Assembly: GCF_000022565.1 (NCBI RefSeq)
Contig: NC_012483.1
Location: 186,001-250,000 of the forward strand
Direction of reading: 5' to 3'
Origin: Acidobacterium capsulatum ATCC 51196
GTDB taxonomy: Bacteria; Acidobacteriota; Terriglobia; Terriglobales; Acidobacteriaceae
DNA length: 64,000 nucleotides
The notes beneath the pieces were generated by a model that saw only the letters and a list, made by a program, of their open reading frames with translations, did not search any database and was not told where the DNA came from. The stretch's first letter is position 1. The number at the start of each line of letters is the position of its first letter. Shown piece after piece: positions 1-8,484 of the stretch. Both the position numbers and the translations under genes were made by a program.

Positions 1-2
1 AT

Positions 3-485
3 GCGGTGGGGATTCAGAGCCATCTGACGGCGGGCGACCCGATGCCGGGCGCGGGGCTGCGGGCCTTTGTGCGGGAGTGCGGCCGCCTGGGCCTGCAGGT
101 ATTTGTCACCGAGATGGATGTGAATGACAAAAAGCTGCCGGCGGCGGTGGAAGAACGCGATCAGGCGGTGGCGAAGGTCTATCAGGACTACCTGACGATG
201 ATGCTGGCCGAGCCCAATGTGACCGCCGTGCTGACGTGGGGCGTCACGGACAAATACACCTGGCTGGACGGGCCAAAGTTCGGGCGCGCCGATGGACGGC
301 CGGAGCGTCCGTTGCCGTTTGACTCTGACTATCAGCCTACCCCGGCCTTTTTTGCAGAGCGCGCGGCGCTGGACTCGCGGGCGGCACGGCTGTCGGCTCC
401 GGTGCGGCAGGGCGATCCTTATGCGCCTTTCCGGCCTGGTTCGGCGCGGGGCGGGGCGGCTGGGCCACAATCGGAGCGGCAGTAG
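3..485 (+). CDS. GH10 endo-1,4-beta-xylanase, C-terminal fragment (5' end outside window)
   Basis: This is the C-terminal part of a glycoside hydrolase family 10 endo-xylanase, which cleaves internal beta-1,4 bonds in xylan. Reading in from the left edge, the frame gives VGIQSHLTAG and then FVTEMDVND, where the Glu of the TEMD motif is the family's catalytic nucleophile. Further on come VLTWGVTDKYTWL and PERPLPFDSDYQPTPAF, the conserved end of the TIM barrel. The acid/base Glu, the signal peptide and the N-terminal half lie off the window. A GTG at position 6 is only an internal valine codon. After the barrel a tail of about 40 residues rich in Ala, Arg and Gly carries no recognisable domain. 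The family call is firm; substrate range beyond xylan cannot be judged. Confidence 0.93.
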   Translation, partial: AVGIQSHLTAGDPMPGAGLRAFVRECGRLGLQVFVTEMDVNDKKLPAAVEERDQAVAKVYQDYLTMMLAEPNVTAVLTWGVTDKYTWLDGPKFGRADGRPERPLPFDSDYQPTPAFFAERAALDSRAARLSAPVRQGDPYAPFRPGSARGGAAGPQSERQ

Positions 486-541
486 GAAACGGATTGCCGG
501 TTTCCTCCGTCTACATAAAGAAGTTGAGAGAGTCCTCCTTG

Positions 542-1624
542 GTGCGTTTTCGTATCTGCCGGTATCTGGTGTGGCTGGCTGTGTTGAGTGCGTGTTGCAT
601 GGCCCATGCGCAGGAGCCGTTTCCCGGCGAACCCGCGCACTTGCCGAAGCATGCGGAGCCGTTGCCTCCGCCGGGCCTGCAGGACTATGGACATCCACCG
701 TTGCCTTCACAGCAGGACCCCGGCGTGCTGCGCGTGACCACCAACCTGGTGCTGGTGCCCACGCTGGTCGAGCACAATGACGGCTCCATTGTGTATGGGC
801 TCAAGGCCAGCGACTTCAGCCTGTATGACAATGGCGTGCCGCAGCAGGTGCATCTGGACGATGACATGGATCTCACGCCCATCTCGCTGGTGGTGTGCGT
901 GGAACGGGGCCGCGACGCTCCGCTGGTGCAGGAGGAAATTCAGCAGCTCGGCACGCTGTTGCAACTCTTCACGGGCGGAGGCCATACCGATACGGCGCTG
1001 GTGGCCTTTGATTCAAAGCCGGTGTATCTGGATGGATTTTCGAGCAACCCTTCCTACGTAGAGCAGGATTTGCAGAGTCTTGCGCCGGGCAATGGCGGCG
1101 CGGCCATTCTGGATGCGGTGGGTTACTCGCTGGACCTGCTGGAGCATCAGCCCGCGGATCACCGCCGCGTGCTGTTGCTGGTGAGTGAGTCGCGCGATCA
1201 CGGCAGCACGCATGTGACGATTCCGTCGCTGGTGCAGCGCATCGGGCAGAGCAATACGCTGGTGCTGAGCCTGGTGTTTTCGCCCTCACGGGCGGAGCTG
1301 AACAACTGGGGCCATGGCGGCGGTTCGCGGGGCACGATGAACCTGCTGGCTCCGCTGATGATGACATATAACGCGATGCGCAAGAATATTCCGCGCACGC
1401 TGGTTCACATGACGGGCGGAGAGTATGCGCCGTTCGGGCGCGACAAGCGCTTCCAGATGGACGTGGTGGAGCTGGCCAATCACGCCTACAACCGCTATCT
1501 GCTGAGCTTTCATCCAACCGACCTGACGCCGGGCCTGCATCACCTGGAGGTGAGGCTGAACAACGGCATCCAAGCCATTGTGATTGCCCGCGCCAGCTAC
1601 TGGGCTACGAGTCCATCTGGTTGA
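542..1624 (+). CDS. Secreted VWFA-related protein of the acidobacterial type
   Basis: The protein resembles the VWFA-related domain proteins abundant in Acidobacteriota (TIGR03436-like), whose function is unknown. The frame is open from a TTG at 494, but GTG 542 fits better: a purine-rich GAGAG lies just upstream, and the protein then begins with a clean signal peptide (VRFRICRYLVWLAVLSACCMAHAQ, cut after AHA). A Pro-rich linker follows, then an N-terminal segment with RVTTNLVLVPTLV and LKASDFSLYDNGVPQQV, typical of the family, and then the Rossmann-like VWFA core. The usual metal-binding DxSxS motif is absent: the equivalent strand reads SLVVCVERGRDA. Metal-dependent ligand binding is therefore doubtful. 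It probably acts in the periplasm or outside the cell. Confidence 0.8.
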   Translation: MRFRICRYLVWLAVLSACCMAHAQEPFPGEPAHLPKHAEPLPPPGLQDYGHPPLPSQQDPGVLRVTTNLVLVPTLVEHNDGSIVYGLKASDFSLYDNGVPQQVHLDDDMDLTPISLVVCVERGRDAPLVQEEIQQLGTLLQLFTGGGHTDTALVAFDSKPVYLDGFSSNPSYVEQDLQSLAPGNGGAAILDAVGYSLDLLEHQPADHRRVLLLVSESRDHGSTHVTIPSLVQRIGQSNTLVLSLVFSPSRAELNNWGHGGGSRGTMNLLAPLMMTYNAMRKNIPRTLVHMTGGEYAPFGRDKRFQMDVVELANHAYNRYLLSFHPTDLTPGLHHLEVRLNNGIQAIVIARASYWATSPSG

Positions 1625-1676
1625 TGGATGCATGGCGCGCGGACAGCAGAGATTTCTGAATCAGGAGAATAGAACC

Positions 1677-2351
1677 ATGAGTGAGACAGTACAGCTGCGC
1701 GCGAGCGACGGTTTTGATCTGGATGGGTATGTGGCGCGTCCGGAGGGCGAGCCGATCGGCGGATTGGTCGTGGTGCAGGAGATCTTTGGCGTGAACCGGC
1801 ACATTCGCTCGGTGGCCGATGGATATGCGCGCGATGGATTTCTGGTGGTGGCTCCGGCGCTGTTTGACCGCTATGAGAAGGGTGTGGAGCTTGAGTACAG
1901 CGGCGCGGATATGCAGAAGGCGCTATCGTTCGTACCAAAGCTGAATCTGAATGATGCCGTGAGCGATGTGGCCGCGGCGCTGCATTGGGTGCGGCAGGAG
2001 TCGAACAAAAAATGCGGCATGATTGGCTATTGCTTTGGCGGCTCGCTGGCGTGGCTGGCGGCGACGCGTCTGCACACCGATGTGGCCGTGGGCTACTACG
2101 GCGGCATGATCGGCAAGTTCAAGGATGAGCAACCGCGCTGCCCCGTGATGCTGCATTTTGGATCGCAGGACAAGCACATTCCGAAAGAGGGTGTGGACGA
2201 AGTGCAGGCCGCGCATCCTGAGGTGCAAATCTACTGGTATGACGCCGATCACGGCTTCAACTGCGACGCGCGCTCCAGCTACGATGCTCCCTCGGCCAAA
2301 GTGGCGCGGGAGCGTTCACTCGCCTTTCTGAAGCAGCATTTGCAGGGCTAG
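1677..2351 (+). CDS. Dienelactone hydrolase family protein
   Basis: This is a 224-residue alpha/beta hydrolase of the dienelactone hydrolase family (EC 3.1.1.45-like), a cytoplasmic enzyme that opens lactones such as dienelactone in aromatic-ring degradation. The nucleophile elbow GYCFGG supplies the catalytic Cys. The Asp lies in FGSQDKH and the His in DADHGFNC, so the full Cys-Asp-His triad is present. The length matches the family. The frame extends upstream to 1584, but ATG 1677 has a good ribosome binding site (AGGAG at 1663-1667) and gives the normal N-terminus, with the QLRASDGFDLDGYVA strand near the start. No other aromatic-degradation genes are nearby, so the true substrate is unknown. 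Confidence 0.9.
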   Translation: MSETVQLRASDGFDLDGYVARPEGEPIGGLVVVQEIFGVNRHIRSVADGYARDGFLVVAPALFDRYEKGVELEYSGADMQKALSFVPKLNLNDAVSDVAAALHWVRQESNKKCGMIGYCFGGSLAWLAATRLHTDVAVGYYGGMIGKFKDEQPRCPVMLHFGSQDKHIPKEGVDEVQAAHPEVQIYWYDADHGFNCDARSSYDAPSAKVARERSLAFLKQHLQG

Positions 2352-2420
2352 CGCGAGCGGTATCTTCGCATCGATTCACCGCGCCGGGCATCGAAACTAA
2401 TAGCTGGAACAGGGAAGTCA

Positions 2421-3809
2421 TTGCAGAGCATGCCGAAGGCAGATCCGCAGCGCGAGCCCGCGCCGCCACAACCAGAGAGAAGACCGGGAGCAAACGACGG
2501 AGCGGCAGCCGCGCCGAGGCGGATGGATTTTTCGCATGCCTGGCGGGCGCTACGGCACCGCAACTTCCGGTTATTTTTCAGCGGGCAGAGCATCTCGCTC
2601 ATCGGCACATGGATGACGCGCATTGCCACGGCGTGGCTCGTCTACCGGTTGACGCATTCGGCCGTGCTGCTGGGTACGGTGGGCTTTGTGGGGCAGATTC
2701 CCACGTTTCTGCTGGCTCCCTTCGCGGGCGTTTGGGCTGACCGGCTGAACCGCCGCACGGTGCTCGTGTGGACGCAGGGGCTGGCGATGGTGCAGTCGCT
2801 GATGCTTGCCGTGCTCACGCTGACCCACCGCATCACGATTCCTGAGATTCTTGCGCTGGCCGTCTTTCAGGGCATGATCAATGCCTTTGACATGCCGGCG
2901 CGGCAGGCTTTCATGGTGCAGATGGTGGAGTCGCGCAACGATCTGCAGAATGCCATTGCGATCAACTCGTCCATGGTGAACCTGGCGCGGCTCATCGGGC
3001 CGTCGCTGGCGGGCATCATCATTGCGGCGAGCAGTGAAGGGTACTGCTTTCTGATTGATGGCCTCAGCTATATTGCGGTGATTGTCTCGCTGCTGCTGAT
3101 GCGCATTCACGCAGTGGAGAAGAAGAGCGAGCGGGCCTCGATGGTGGAGCAATTGCGCGAGGGCTGGTCCTACGTCTCGGAATTTGTGCCGGTTCGCAGT
3201 ATTCTTACACTGTTTGCCATACTCAGCCTGATGGGCTGGCCGTTTGTGGTGCTGATGCCGATTTTTGCGGCGAAGGTGCTGCATGGCGGGCCCAACACGA
3301 TGGGCTTTTTGATGGGAGCCGTCGGGGTGGGCGCGCTGGTCTCGGCGCTGGTGCTGGTGGTGCGGAAATCAGTGCGGGGGCTGACGAGCATTATTCCCAT
3401 TGCGGCGGTGATCTTTGGCTGCGGGCTGATTGCGTTTGGATTTTCGCGGACGATGTGGCTGAGCATGATCCTGATGCTGTTCACCGGTTATGGCATGATG
3501 CAGGGGCTCACGGCCAGCAATACGGTGATTCAGACGCTGGTGGACGAGAAGATGCGGGGCCGCGTGATGAGTTATTACACGGCCGCGTTTGTGGGCATGG
3601 CTCCGTTCGGCAGCCTGCTTGCCGGCTTTCTGGCGCACTGGATGGGCGCGCCGTACACGGTGATCTTCAGCGGGAGCGTCTGCATTCTGGGGGGCCTGTG
3701 GTTCTGGTCGCAGTTGCCGGCGATTCGGCGGGATATGCGTCCGGTTTATGAGCGGCTGGGCATTGTGGCGCCGCGTGAGCCTGCGGTGGCCGAGGAAGCC
3801 GCGCGGTGA
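2421..3809 (+). CDS. MFS transporter, enterobactin-exporter-like (MFS_3)
   Basis: This integral membrane protein of about 460 residues has 12 predicted helices and belongs to the major facilitator superfamily, most like the EntS/transmembrane-secretion-effector group. The loop 2-3 signature is visible as GVWADRLNRRTVLV. A hydrophilic N-terminal extension of about 35 residues precedes HAWRALRHRNFRLFFSGQSI, a typical start of this group. TTG 2421 has AGGGA five bases upstream; ATG 2430 and ATG 2523 are possible alternatives. A short hydrophilic tail rich in Glu and Ala ends the protein. The substrate cannot be inferred: no siderophore or antibiotic genes are adjacent, and rpsO follows. Confidence 0.88.
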   Translation: MQSMPKADPQREPAPPQPERRPGANDGAAAAPRRMDFSHAWRALRHRNFRLFFSGQSISLIGTWMTRIATAWLVYRLTHSAVLLGTVGFVGQIPTFLLAPFAGVWADRLNRRTVLVWTQGLAMVQSLMLAVLTLTHRITIPEILALAVFQGMINAFDMPARQAFMVQMVESRNDLQNAIAINSSMVNLARLIGPSLAGIIIAASSEGYCFLIDGLSYIAVIVSLLLMRIHAVEKKSERASMVEQLREGWSYVSEFVPVRSILTLFAILSLMGWPFVVLMPIFAAKVLHGGPNTMGFLMGAVGVGALVSALVLVVRKSVRGLTSIIPIAAVIFGCGLIAFGFSRTMWLSMILMLFTGYGMMQGLTASNTVIQTLVDEKMRGRVMSYYTAAFVGMAPFGSLLAGFLAHWMGAPYTVIFSGSVCILGGLWFWSQLPAIRRDMRPVYERLGIVAPREPAVAEEAAR

Positions 3810-3932
3810 GCCGAAGAAAAGGCGATATTCAGCATGGAAGCGGGCTGGCCTGCAATGGGCATTGATGTTACTCTTAATCCAGACACTTAGGAAGTGTATT
3901 GCAACTGAAACGAAAGAGGAGTACGCACCGCT

Positions 3933-4199
3933 GTGCTGGCACCCGTAAAGAAAACTGAAATCATCTCGCAGTTCCGCACTCACGACAGCGACACTGGCAG
4001 CCCGCAGGTCCAGATCGCAATCCTGAGCGAGCGCATTGGCGAGCTTACCGAGCACTTCAAGACCCACGCGAAGGACCATTCCTCGCGCCGCGGCCTGTTG
4101 AAGCTGGTGAGCAAGCGCCGCCGTCTGCTCGACTATCTCAAGCTGCATGACACCGACAGCTACCGTGACGTTATCGGCAAGCTCGGCATCCGTAAGTAG
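3933..4199 (+). CDS. rpsO: 30S ribosomal protein S15
   Basis: The 88-residue product is S15, which binds 16S rRNA early in assembly of the small-subunit platform. Conserved segments [37 protein letters not shown] and LGIRK at the C-terminus are all intact, and the length is standard. The start is GTG 3933, preceded by AAAGAGGA about 12 bases upstream. It lies directly upstream of pnp, the arrangement found in many bacteria, where rpsO and pnp share regulation. A hairpin with a T-rich tail follows the gene. Confidence 0.97.
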   Translation: MLAPVKKTEIISQFRTHDSDTGSPQVQIAILSERIGELTEHFKTHAKDHSSRRGLLKLVSKRRRLLDYLKLHDTDSYRDVIGKLGIRK

Positions 4200-4261
4200 G
4201 TAAAGCGGAATCTCTTGTCCCCTGCGCGCACGCGATACGGATTCAAGGGAAGGGATGGGGT

Positions 4262-4299
4262 GCGGCAGTCAGCAGGTTCTGCTGGCTGCGCCTTTGATT
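4262..4299 (+). terminator. Intrinsic terminator or attenuator between rpsO and pnp
   Basis: Bases 4262-4275 pair with 4279-4291 as a stem of about 13 base pairs with one bulged G and one G-U pair, closing a GTT loop. CTTTGATTTT follows. It ends rpsO transcription at least in part. Because pnp lies 170 bases further on in the same direction, partial read-through is plausible. Confidence 0.7.
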
Positions 4300-4465
4300 T
4301 TGCATCAGCCCCATCCGGCTTTCCTCGCCACAAGCCCGCTCCCGGGCTTTGTCGCTGGGCTGTCGCCCGCGTGCATCCCACCCCCACAATCCTCTCCGCG
4401 CTCTTCCCGCCAATTCCCACCGGAACGACTCTTCGCGGAGTGGTCTGCTCTGAAACGAGGATGAT

Positions 4466-6886
4466 ATGAAACAAGACGTAACCGTCGAATTGACCGGCGG
4501 AAAGAAGCTGCATTTTGAGACGGGCCGCATGGCCAAGCAAGCTTCCGGCGCTGCGCTGGTCACCCAGGGTGAATCTGTTGTGCTGGCCACGGCCGTGGCC
4601 GCGCCCGATCCCAAGGAAGGCATTGATTTCTTCCCCCTCACGGTGGATTACCGTGAATACGCTTATGCCGGTGGCCGCATTCCCGGTGGATTTATCAAGC
4701 GCGAAGGCCGCCCGAGCGAGCGCGAGATTCTTACCAGCCGCCAGATTGACCGTCCCATTCGCCCGTTGTTCCCCGAGGGCTTCCGCAATGAGACGCAGGT
4801 GATCGCGCTGGTTTTCTCGGCCGACAAGGAAAATGATCCTGACATTGTGGGCATCAACGCCGCGAGCGCCGCGCTGGCCCTGTCAGACATTCCTTTCGCC
4901 GGGCCGGTGGGCGCGGTGCGCGTGGGCTATGTGAATGGCGAGTACGTCATCAATCCGTCGTATGCCGAGCGCCGCGACAGCAGCATCAACATCACCGTTG
5001 TCGGCACCATGGACGGCATTGTGATGATCGAGAGCGGCTCGGCCGAAGTGCCGGAAGAAGTGGTGCTGGGCGCGATCGACTTCGGCCACACCGAGATCAA
5101 GAAGATTGTGGCGGCCATCAATGAGCTGGCGGCCAAGGCCGGCAAGACGAAGCGTGCCGTGACTGCTCCTGAGTTTGATGAGGCCTACTTCGAGACTCTG
5201 AAGAACAAGATTGGCGCCCGCCTGGCCGATGCGCTCGACACCAAGGCGCATCCGAAGACGGAGAGCTATGCGCTGGTCAAGCAGATCAAGGACGAGCTGG
5301 CCGCCGAGATTCCGGCGGACGAAAATGCCGGCGCCGCCAAGAAGAAGCTGGCTCACTACTATGAACTGCTTCGCGAAAAAATCTTCCGCGAGCAGGTGAC
5401 CAAGGATCGCGTTCGTCCGGATCGCCGCGGGTTTGACGAGATTCGCCAGATCACGATTGAAGTGGGCGTGCTGCCCCGCACGCACGGTTCGGCGCTCTTC
5501 ACGCGCGGCGAAACGCAGGCGCTGGTGACGGCGACGCTGGGCACCAACGATGATTCGCAGCGCCTGGAGACCTTTGAGGGCGAGCAGAAGAAGCGCTTCA
5601 TGCTGCACTACAATTTCCCGCCCTTCTCGGTGGGTGAAGTGGGCCGCATGACCGGTGTGGGCCGCCGCGAAGTGGGCCACGGCGCACTGGCCGAGCGCGC
5701 GATCAGCGCCGTTCTGCCGGGTGAGGACGAGTCGCCCTACGCGCTGCGCGTCGTTTCAGACATTCTGGAGTCGAATGGTTCCTCGTCGATGGCCTCGGTG
5801 TGCGGCGCAAGCCTCGCGCTCATGGATGCGGGCATCCCGCTGAAGGGCGCGGTGGCCGGCGTGGCGATGGGCCTGGTGAAGGAAGGCGACGAGTACGCCA
5901 TCCTGACCGACATTGCCGGTGCGGAAGACCACTACGGCGACATGGACTTCAAGGTGGCCGGTACCCGCAAGGGCATCACGGCGCTGCAGATGGACATCAA
6001 GATCAGCGGCATCACCGGCCAGATCATGCGCGAAGCCATGGAGCAGGCGCGCCGTGGCCGCATGTTCCTGCTCGACAAGATGGACGAGATTCTGGCGGCT
6101 CCGCGTGAGGAGAAGTCGAAGCACGCACCGCAGATCCGGACTGTCCAGATTCCGACCGACAAGATTCGCGATCTCATCGGGCCGGGCGGCAAGACGATTC
6201 GCGGCATCATCGAGGCCACGCAGGTCAAGATCGACGTGGACGACACGGGCCGCGTGAACATTGCCTCGAGCGACGAAGAAGGCCTCAAGAAGGCGCTGGC
6301 GATGATCAATGACCTCACCGCCGTGCCCGAAGTGGGCAAGACTTATCTGGGCAAGGTGGTTCGCCTGGCCGAGTTCGGCGCATTCGTTGAGATCTTCCCG
6401 GGCACCGACGGTCTGCTGCACATCAGCGAAATTGCCGAACATCGCGTCAAGGAAGTGAAGGACGAGCTGCACGAAGGCGATCAGGTGATGGTGAAGGTTC
6501 TCGGCGTCGAGGGCAACCGCATCAAGCTCTCCCGCAAGGCCGTGATTCGCGAGCAGCGCCAGAAGCTGGGCCTGCCCGAACCGGGTGCCGAAGCTCCGGC
6601 AGCCGCTGAAGGCCAGCCGCGTGCCGAACGCGCCGAGCGTCAGCCGTCGTCGAATGCCAGCACTATCACGATTGAGGGCGGCGAGGATTTCGACGACTTC
6701 GATGAAGAGGGCGGCGAAGGCGAGGGCGAAGACGAGAACTTCAACCGCGAAGACACGCCGAACAGCGCTCCCGGAGAGCGCCGTCCGGGTGGCGCGGGTG
6801 CTGCGGGCAACCGTGGCCGCCGCCGCCGTCGCGGCCGTGGCCGTGGACCGGGCCAGGGCGGCGGTGGAAACCGCGGACCCCAGTAA
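4466..6886 (+). CDS. pnp: Polyribonucleotide nucleotidyltransferase (PNPase)
   Basis: PNPase degrades RNA 3' to 5' by phosphorolysis and is a core member of RNA-degrading complexes. The 806-residue protein shows, in order, the first RNase PH core (residues 1-140), a helical linker, the second RNase PH core with its active-site segment AEDHYGDMDFKVAGT near residue 490, a KH domain containing LIGPGGKTIR (about 555-615), and an S1 domain (about 620-690). It is longer than the usual 700-710 residues because of a low-complexity tail: an acidic stretch (EDFDDFDEEGGEGEGEDE) followed by a very basic Arg/Gly end (GRRRRRGRGRGPGQGGGG). The start ATG 4466 has GAGGAT just upstream. Confidence 0.97.
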   Translation: MKQDVTVELTGGKKLHFETGRMAKQASGAALVTQGESVVLATAVAAPDPKEGIDFFPLTVDYREYAYAGGRIPGGFIKREGRPSEREILTSRQIDRPIRPLFPEGFRNETQVIALVFSADKENDPDIVGINAASAALALSDIPFAGPVGAVRVGYVNGEYVINPSYAERRDSSINITVVGTMDGIVMIESGSAEVPEEVVLGAIDFGHTEIKKIVAAINELAAKAGKTKRAVTAPEFDEAYFETLKNKIGARLADALDTKAHPKTESYALVKQIKDELAAEIPADENAGAAKKKLAHYYELLREKIFREQVTKDRVRPDRRGFDEIRQITIEVGVLPRTHGSALFTRGETQALVTATLGTNDDSQRLETFEGEQKKRFMLHYNFPPFSVGEVGRMTGVGRREVGHGALAERAISAVLPGEDESPYALRVVSDILESNGSSSMASVCGASLALMDAGIPLKGAVAGVAMGLVKEGDEYAILTDIAGAEDHYGDMDFKVAGTRKGITALQMDIKISGITGQIMREAMEQARRGRMFLLDKMDEILAAPREEKSKHAPQIRTVQIPTDKIRDLIGPGGKTIRGIIEATQVKIDVDDTGRVNIASSDEEGLKKALAMINDLTAVPEVGKTYLGKVVRLAEFGAFVEIFPGTDGLLHISEIAEHRVKEVKDELHEGDQVMVKVLGVEGNRIKLSRKAVIREQRQKLGLPEPGAEAPAAAEGQPRAERAERQPSSNASTITIEGGEDFDDFDEEGGEGEGEDENFNREDTPNSAPGERRPGGAGAAGNRGRRRRRGRGRGPGQGGGGNRGPQ

Positions 6887-6898
6887 ATCATCCTTACC

Positions 6899-6933
6899 AG
6901 AGAGGCTGCGCATCGCGCGGCCTCTCTGCTTTT
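6899..6933 (+). terminator. Intrinsic terminator after pnp
   Basis: A 13-base-pair stem (6899-6911 with 6915-6927, one G-U pair) with an ATC loop is followed by GCTTTT. It sits 13 bases after the pnp stop. It nearly abuts the next start codon (ATG 6938), so the following transporter needs either read-through or its own signal inside this hairpin. Confidence 0.88.
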
Positions 6934-6937
6934 GGGA

Positions 6938-7861
6938 ATGACCGTGCGCATCACGCTTCTGTTTCTCGTTCTCGGCGCGATCTGGGGCAGTGCCTGGCTG
7001 CTGCATGCCGAGCCCTATTCCGGGCCGCCCCTGCTGGCGGCGGGCGCATTTCGTTTTGCGCTGGCCGCTGTGCTGCTGGGCATCGCCGCGGTATTTCAAC
7101 GTGGCTTCCGGCGTCGCGGCAACGGCCGAGCTGCGACCGGGCACTCATCCTTCTGGCGTTCTTCCGCGATGCTGGGTATGCTGCTGCTCGCGCTGCCCTA
7201 TGCGTGCTCAGCAGCCGCCTCGCACGCCGGCGTGGCGGCGGGCCTTCCCGGAGCCATCTATGCAGCCATGCCGCTGGCGGTGCTGCTGCTGCTTGAGGAC
7301 GAAATTCCGGCGCGCATACCGGTGCTGCTGCTCGGCTTTACGGGTGTTTCGCTGCTGGTGATTCAGGGCTTGCAGTTGGATCTCGCGCATTGGCGCGGCG
7401 AACTACTGCTGCTGGGCGGCATGGCCGCGAATGCGGCGGCGCTCGCGTATGTAGTGCGCGGCGGCAGGGAGCGGATGCGAGCCGCAGCCTCCCTGGCCGG
7501 ATGCGCAGTGCAGTGCGCCGTAGCGGCGGCGCTGCTGGCATTGGTGGCCACTCTCGACGGGCAATGGCCTGCCGTGTCGGGTGTTGCGCATACTTTCGCG
7601 GGAATTCTCAGGCCGGCTGTCGTCTTTGAGGCTGTGATTTCGTCTATTACTTTGCCGATGATGTACCTGTTGCTGCGCCGGGCCGGCGGAGTTCCGGTGG
7701 CGGCGGTGCAATGGCTGGTCACGTTGACAGGGTTCGCGGAGGCCGCGTGGTTGCTTGGGCTTCACCTGATATGGGAGAACTGGGCGGGGTGTGCGATGAT
7801 CCTCGCGGCCCTCGTGATGTTGCTGCGGGAGATAGGGCCCGAGTGGCAACCAGACCTATGA
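6938..7861 (+). CDS. EamA-family (DMT) transporter
   Basis: This is a very hydrophobic 307-residue protein with about 10 predicted helices arranged as two EamA repeats, as in the drug/metabolite transporter superfamily. The first repeat begins ITLLFLVLGAIWGSAWLLHA, the characteristic xxWGSxx start of EamA proteins, and the second begins near LAHWRGELLLLGGMAANAAALAYV. Start ATG 6938 is chosen over in-frame TTG 6932. The gene starts only a few bases after the pnp terminator hairpin, with no clear ribosome binding site. Members export or import amino acids, nucleosides or other small metabolites; the substrate here is unknown. Confidence 0.85.
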   Translation: MTVRITLLFLVLGAIWGSAWLLHAEPYSGPPLLAAGAFRFALAAVLLGIAAVFQRGFRRRGNGRAATGHSSFWRSSAMLGMLLLALPYACSAAASHAGVAAGLPGAIYAAMPLAVLLLLEDEIPARIPVLLLGFTGVSLLVIQGLQLDLAHWRGELLLLGGMAANAAALAYVVRGGRERMRAAASLAGCAVQCAVAAALLALVATLDGQWPAVSGVAHTFAGILRPAVVFEAVISSITLPMMYLLLRRAGGVPVAAVQWLVTLTGFAEAAWLLGLHLIWENWAGCAMILAALVMLLREIGPEWQPDL

Positions 7862-7959
7862 TGGCAGCGCACAGGGGACGTTATCGGGTAACTAAGCGGG
7901 TAACTGGAGATACCTTTTCTCTTCGTGAACATCTAAAGAATTGAGGTAGACTGCCGCGT

Positions 7960-8370
7960 ATGAGCGCTTCCTTGTACATTGTCGTTGAGGGCGAAGACCC
8001 CGGTTACGATATCTTCGTCAACGGCCGCGCGCTCGCGCGCAATGAAGACTCGCTCGAAAAGCTGGCGATGCGTCTCGGGGTGCCTCCATTGCTCGACTTC
8101 TTTTCAGCCGATGAGAACTCGATGGCGCTGCTGCTGGAGGAAGGCGCGGGCGACCCGGCCTGGGCACAGACGCTGCCGCCGCCGCAGTGGTTTTCTCCCG
8201 TGGACGGGCTGGTCACGGTACGGGCGCTGCTCGATCATCTGCAGCAGAATCCTGCAACGATGGGCTCTGACACGCATGAGGTGATTCGCGAGCTTGCCGA
8301 ATACGAAACCGTGCTCAGTAAGACGGCGACCCGCGATCTGCGCTGGCAACTCGCCGTGAGCTGGCGCTAA
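7960..8370 (+). CDS. Conserved-looking hypothetical protein, 136 residues
   Basis: I do not recognise a family. The protein is soluble and acidic, without a signal peptide or membrane segment. It begins MSASLYIVVEGEDPGYDIFVNG and contains SLEKLAMRLGVPPLLDFFS, a Trp-rich middle (PAWAQTLPPPQWFSPVDGL) and a C-terminal segment RDLRWQLAVSWR. The middle part, with VTVRALLDHLQQNP and HEVIRELAEYETVL, looks helical. Codon use and the lack of a longer competing frame support a real gene. It lies between a transporter and a convergent dinB-like gene, which gives no functional clue. Confidence 0.7.
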   Translation: MSASLYIVVEGEDPGYDIFVNGRALARNEDSLEKLAMRLGVPPLLDFFSADENSMALLLEEGAGDPAWAQTLPPPQWFSPVDGLVTVRALLDHLQQNPATMGSDTHEVIRELAEYETVLSKTATRDLRWQLAVSWR

Positions 8371-8410
8371 GCTGGCTTCTTCCTGTCACGAACTGTCACG
8401 AAAAAATTAG

Positions 8411-8482
8411 CTAGCTCTCGAATTGCCGCAGATGGTGGCCGGTGTGCAGCCATGCCCAGCGCATCCATTCCTGTGCCATGCG
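8411..8482 (-). pseudogene. C-terminal remnant of a second DinB/DUF1569-like gene
   Basis: Just past the stop of the dinB-like gene, but in another frame, the minus strand reads RMAQEWMRWAWLHTGHHLRQFES and then a stop. This resembles the end of DUF1569/DinB proteins, where a Trp-rich helix is followed by an HxxHHLRQ-type metal-ligand motif. The intact paralogue at 28616-29149 ends with a comparable segment (ARQWRRFHTLHGYLHLHQ). No upstream part of the second gene is visible, so this looks like a decayed or deletion-fused remnant. The match is short and could be chance. Confidence 0.42.
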
Positions 8483-8484
8483 TT

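Noticed and set aside
5756-7144. Long minus-strand frame (462 codons) over pnp
   Set aside because: It is a high-GC shadow of pnp and the EamA gene with repetitive Ala/Arg/His composition.
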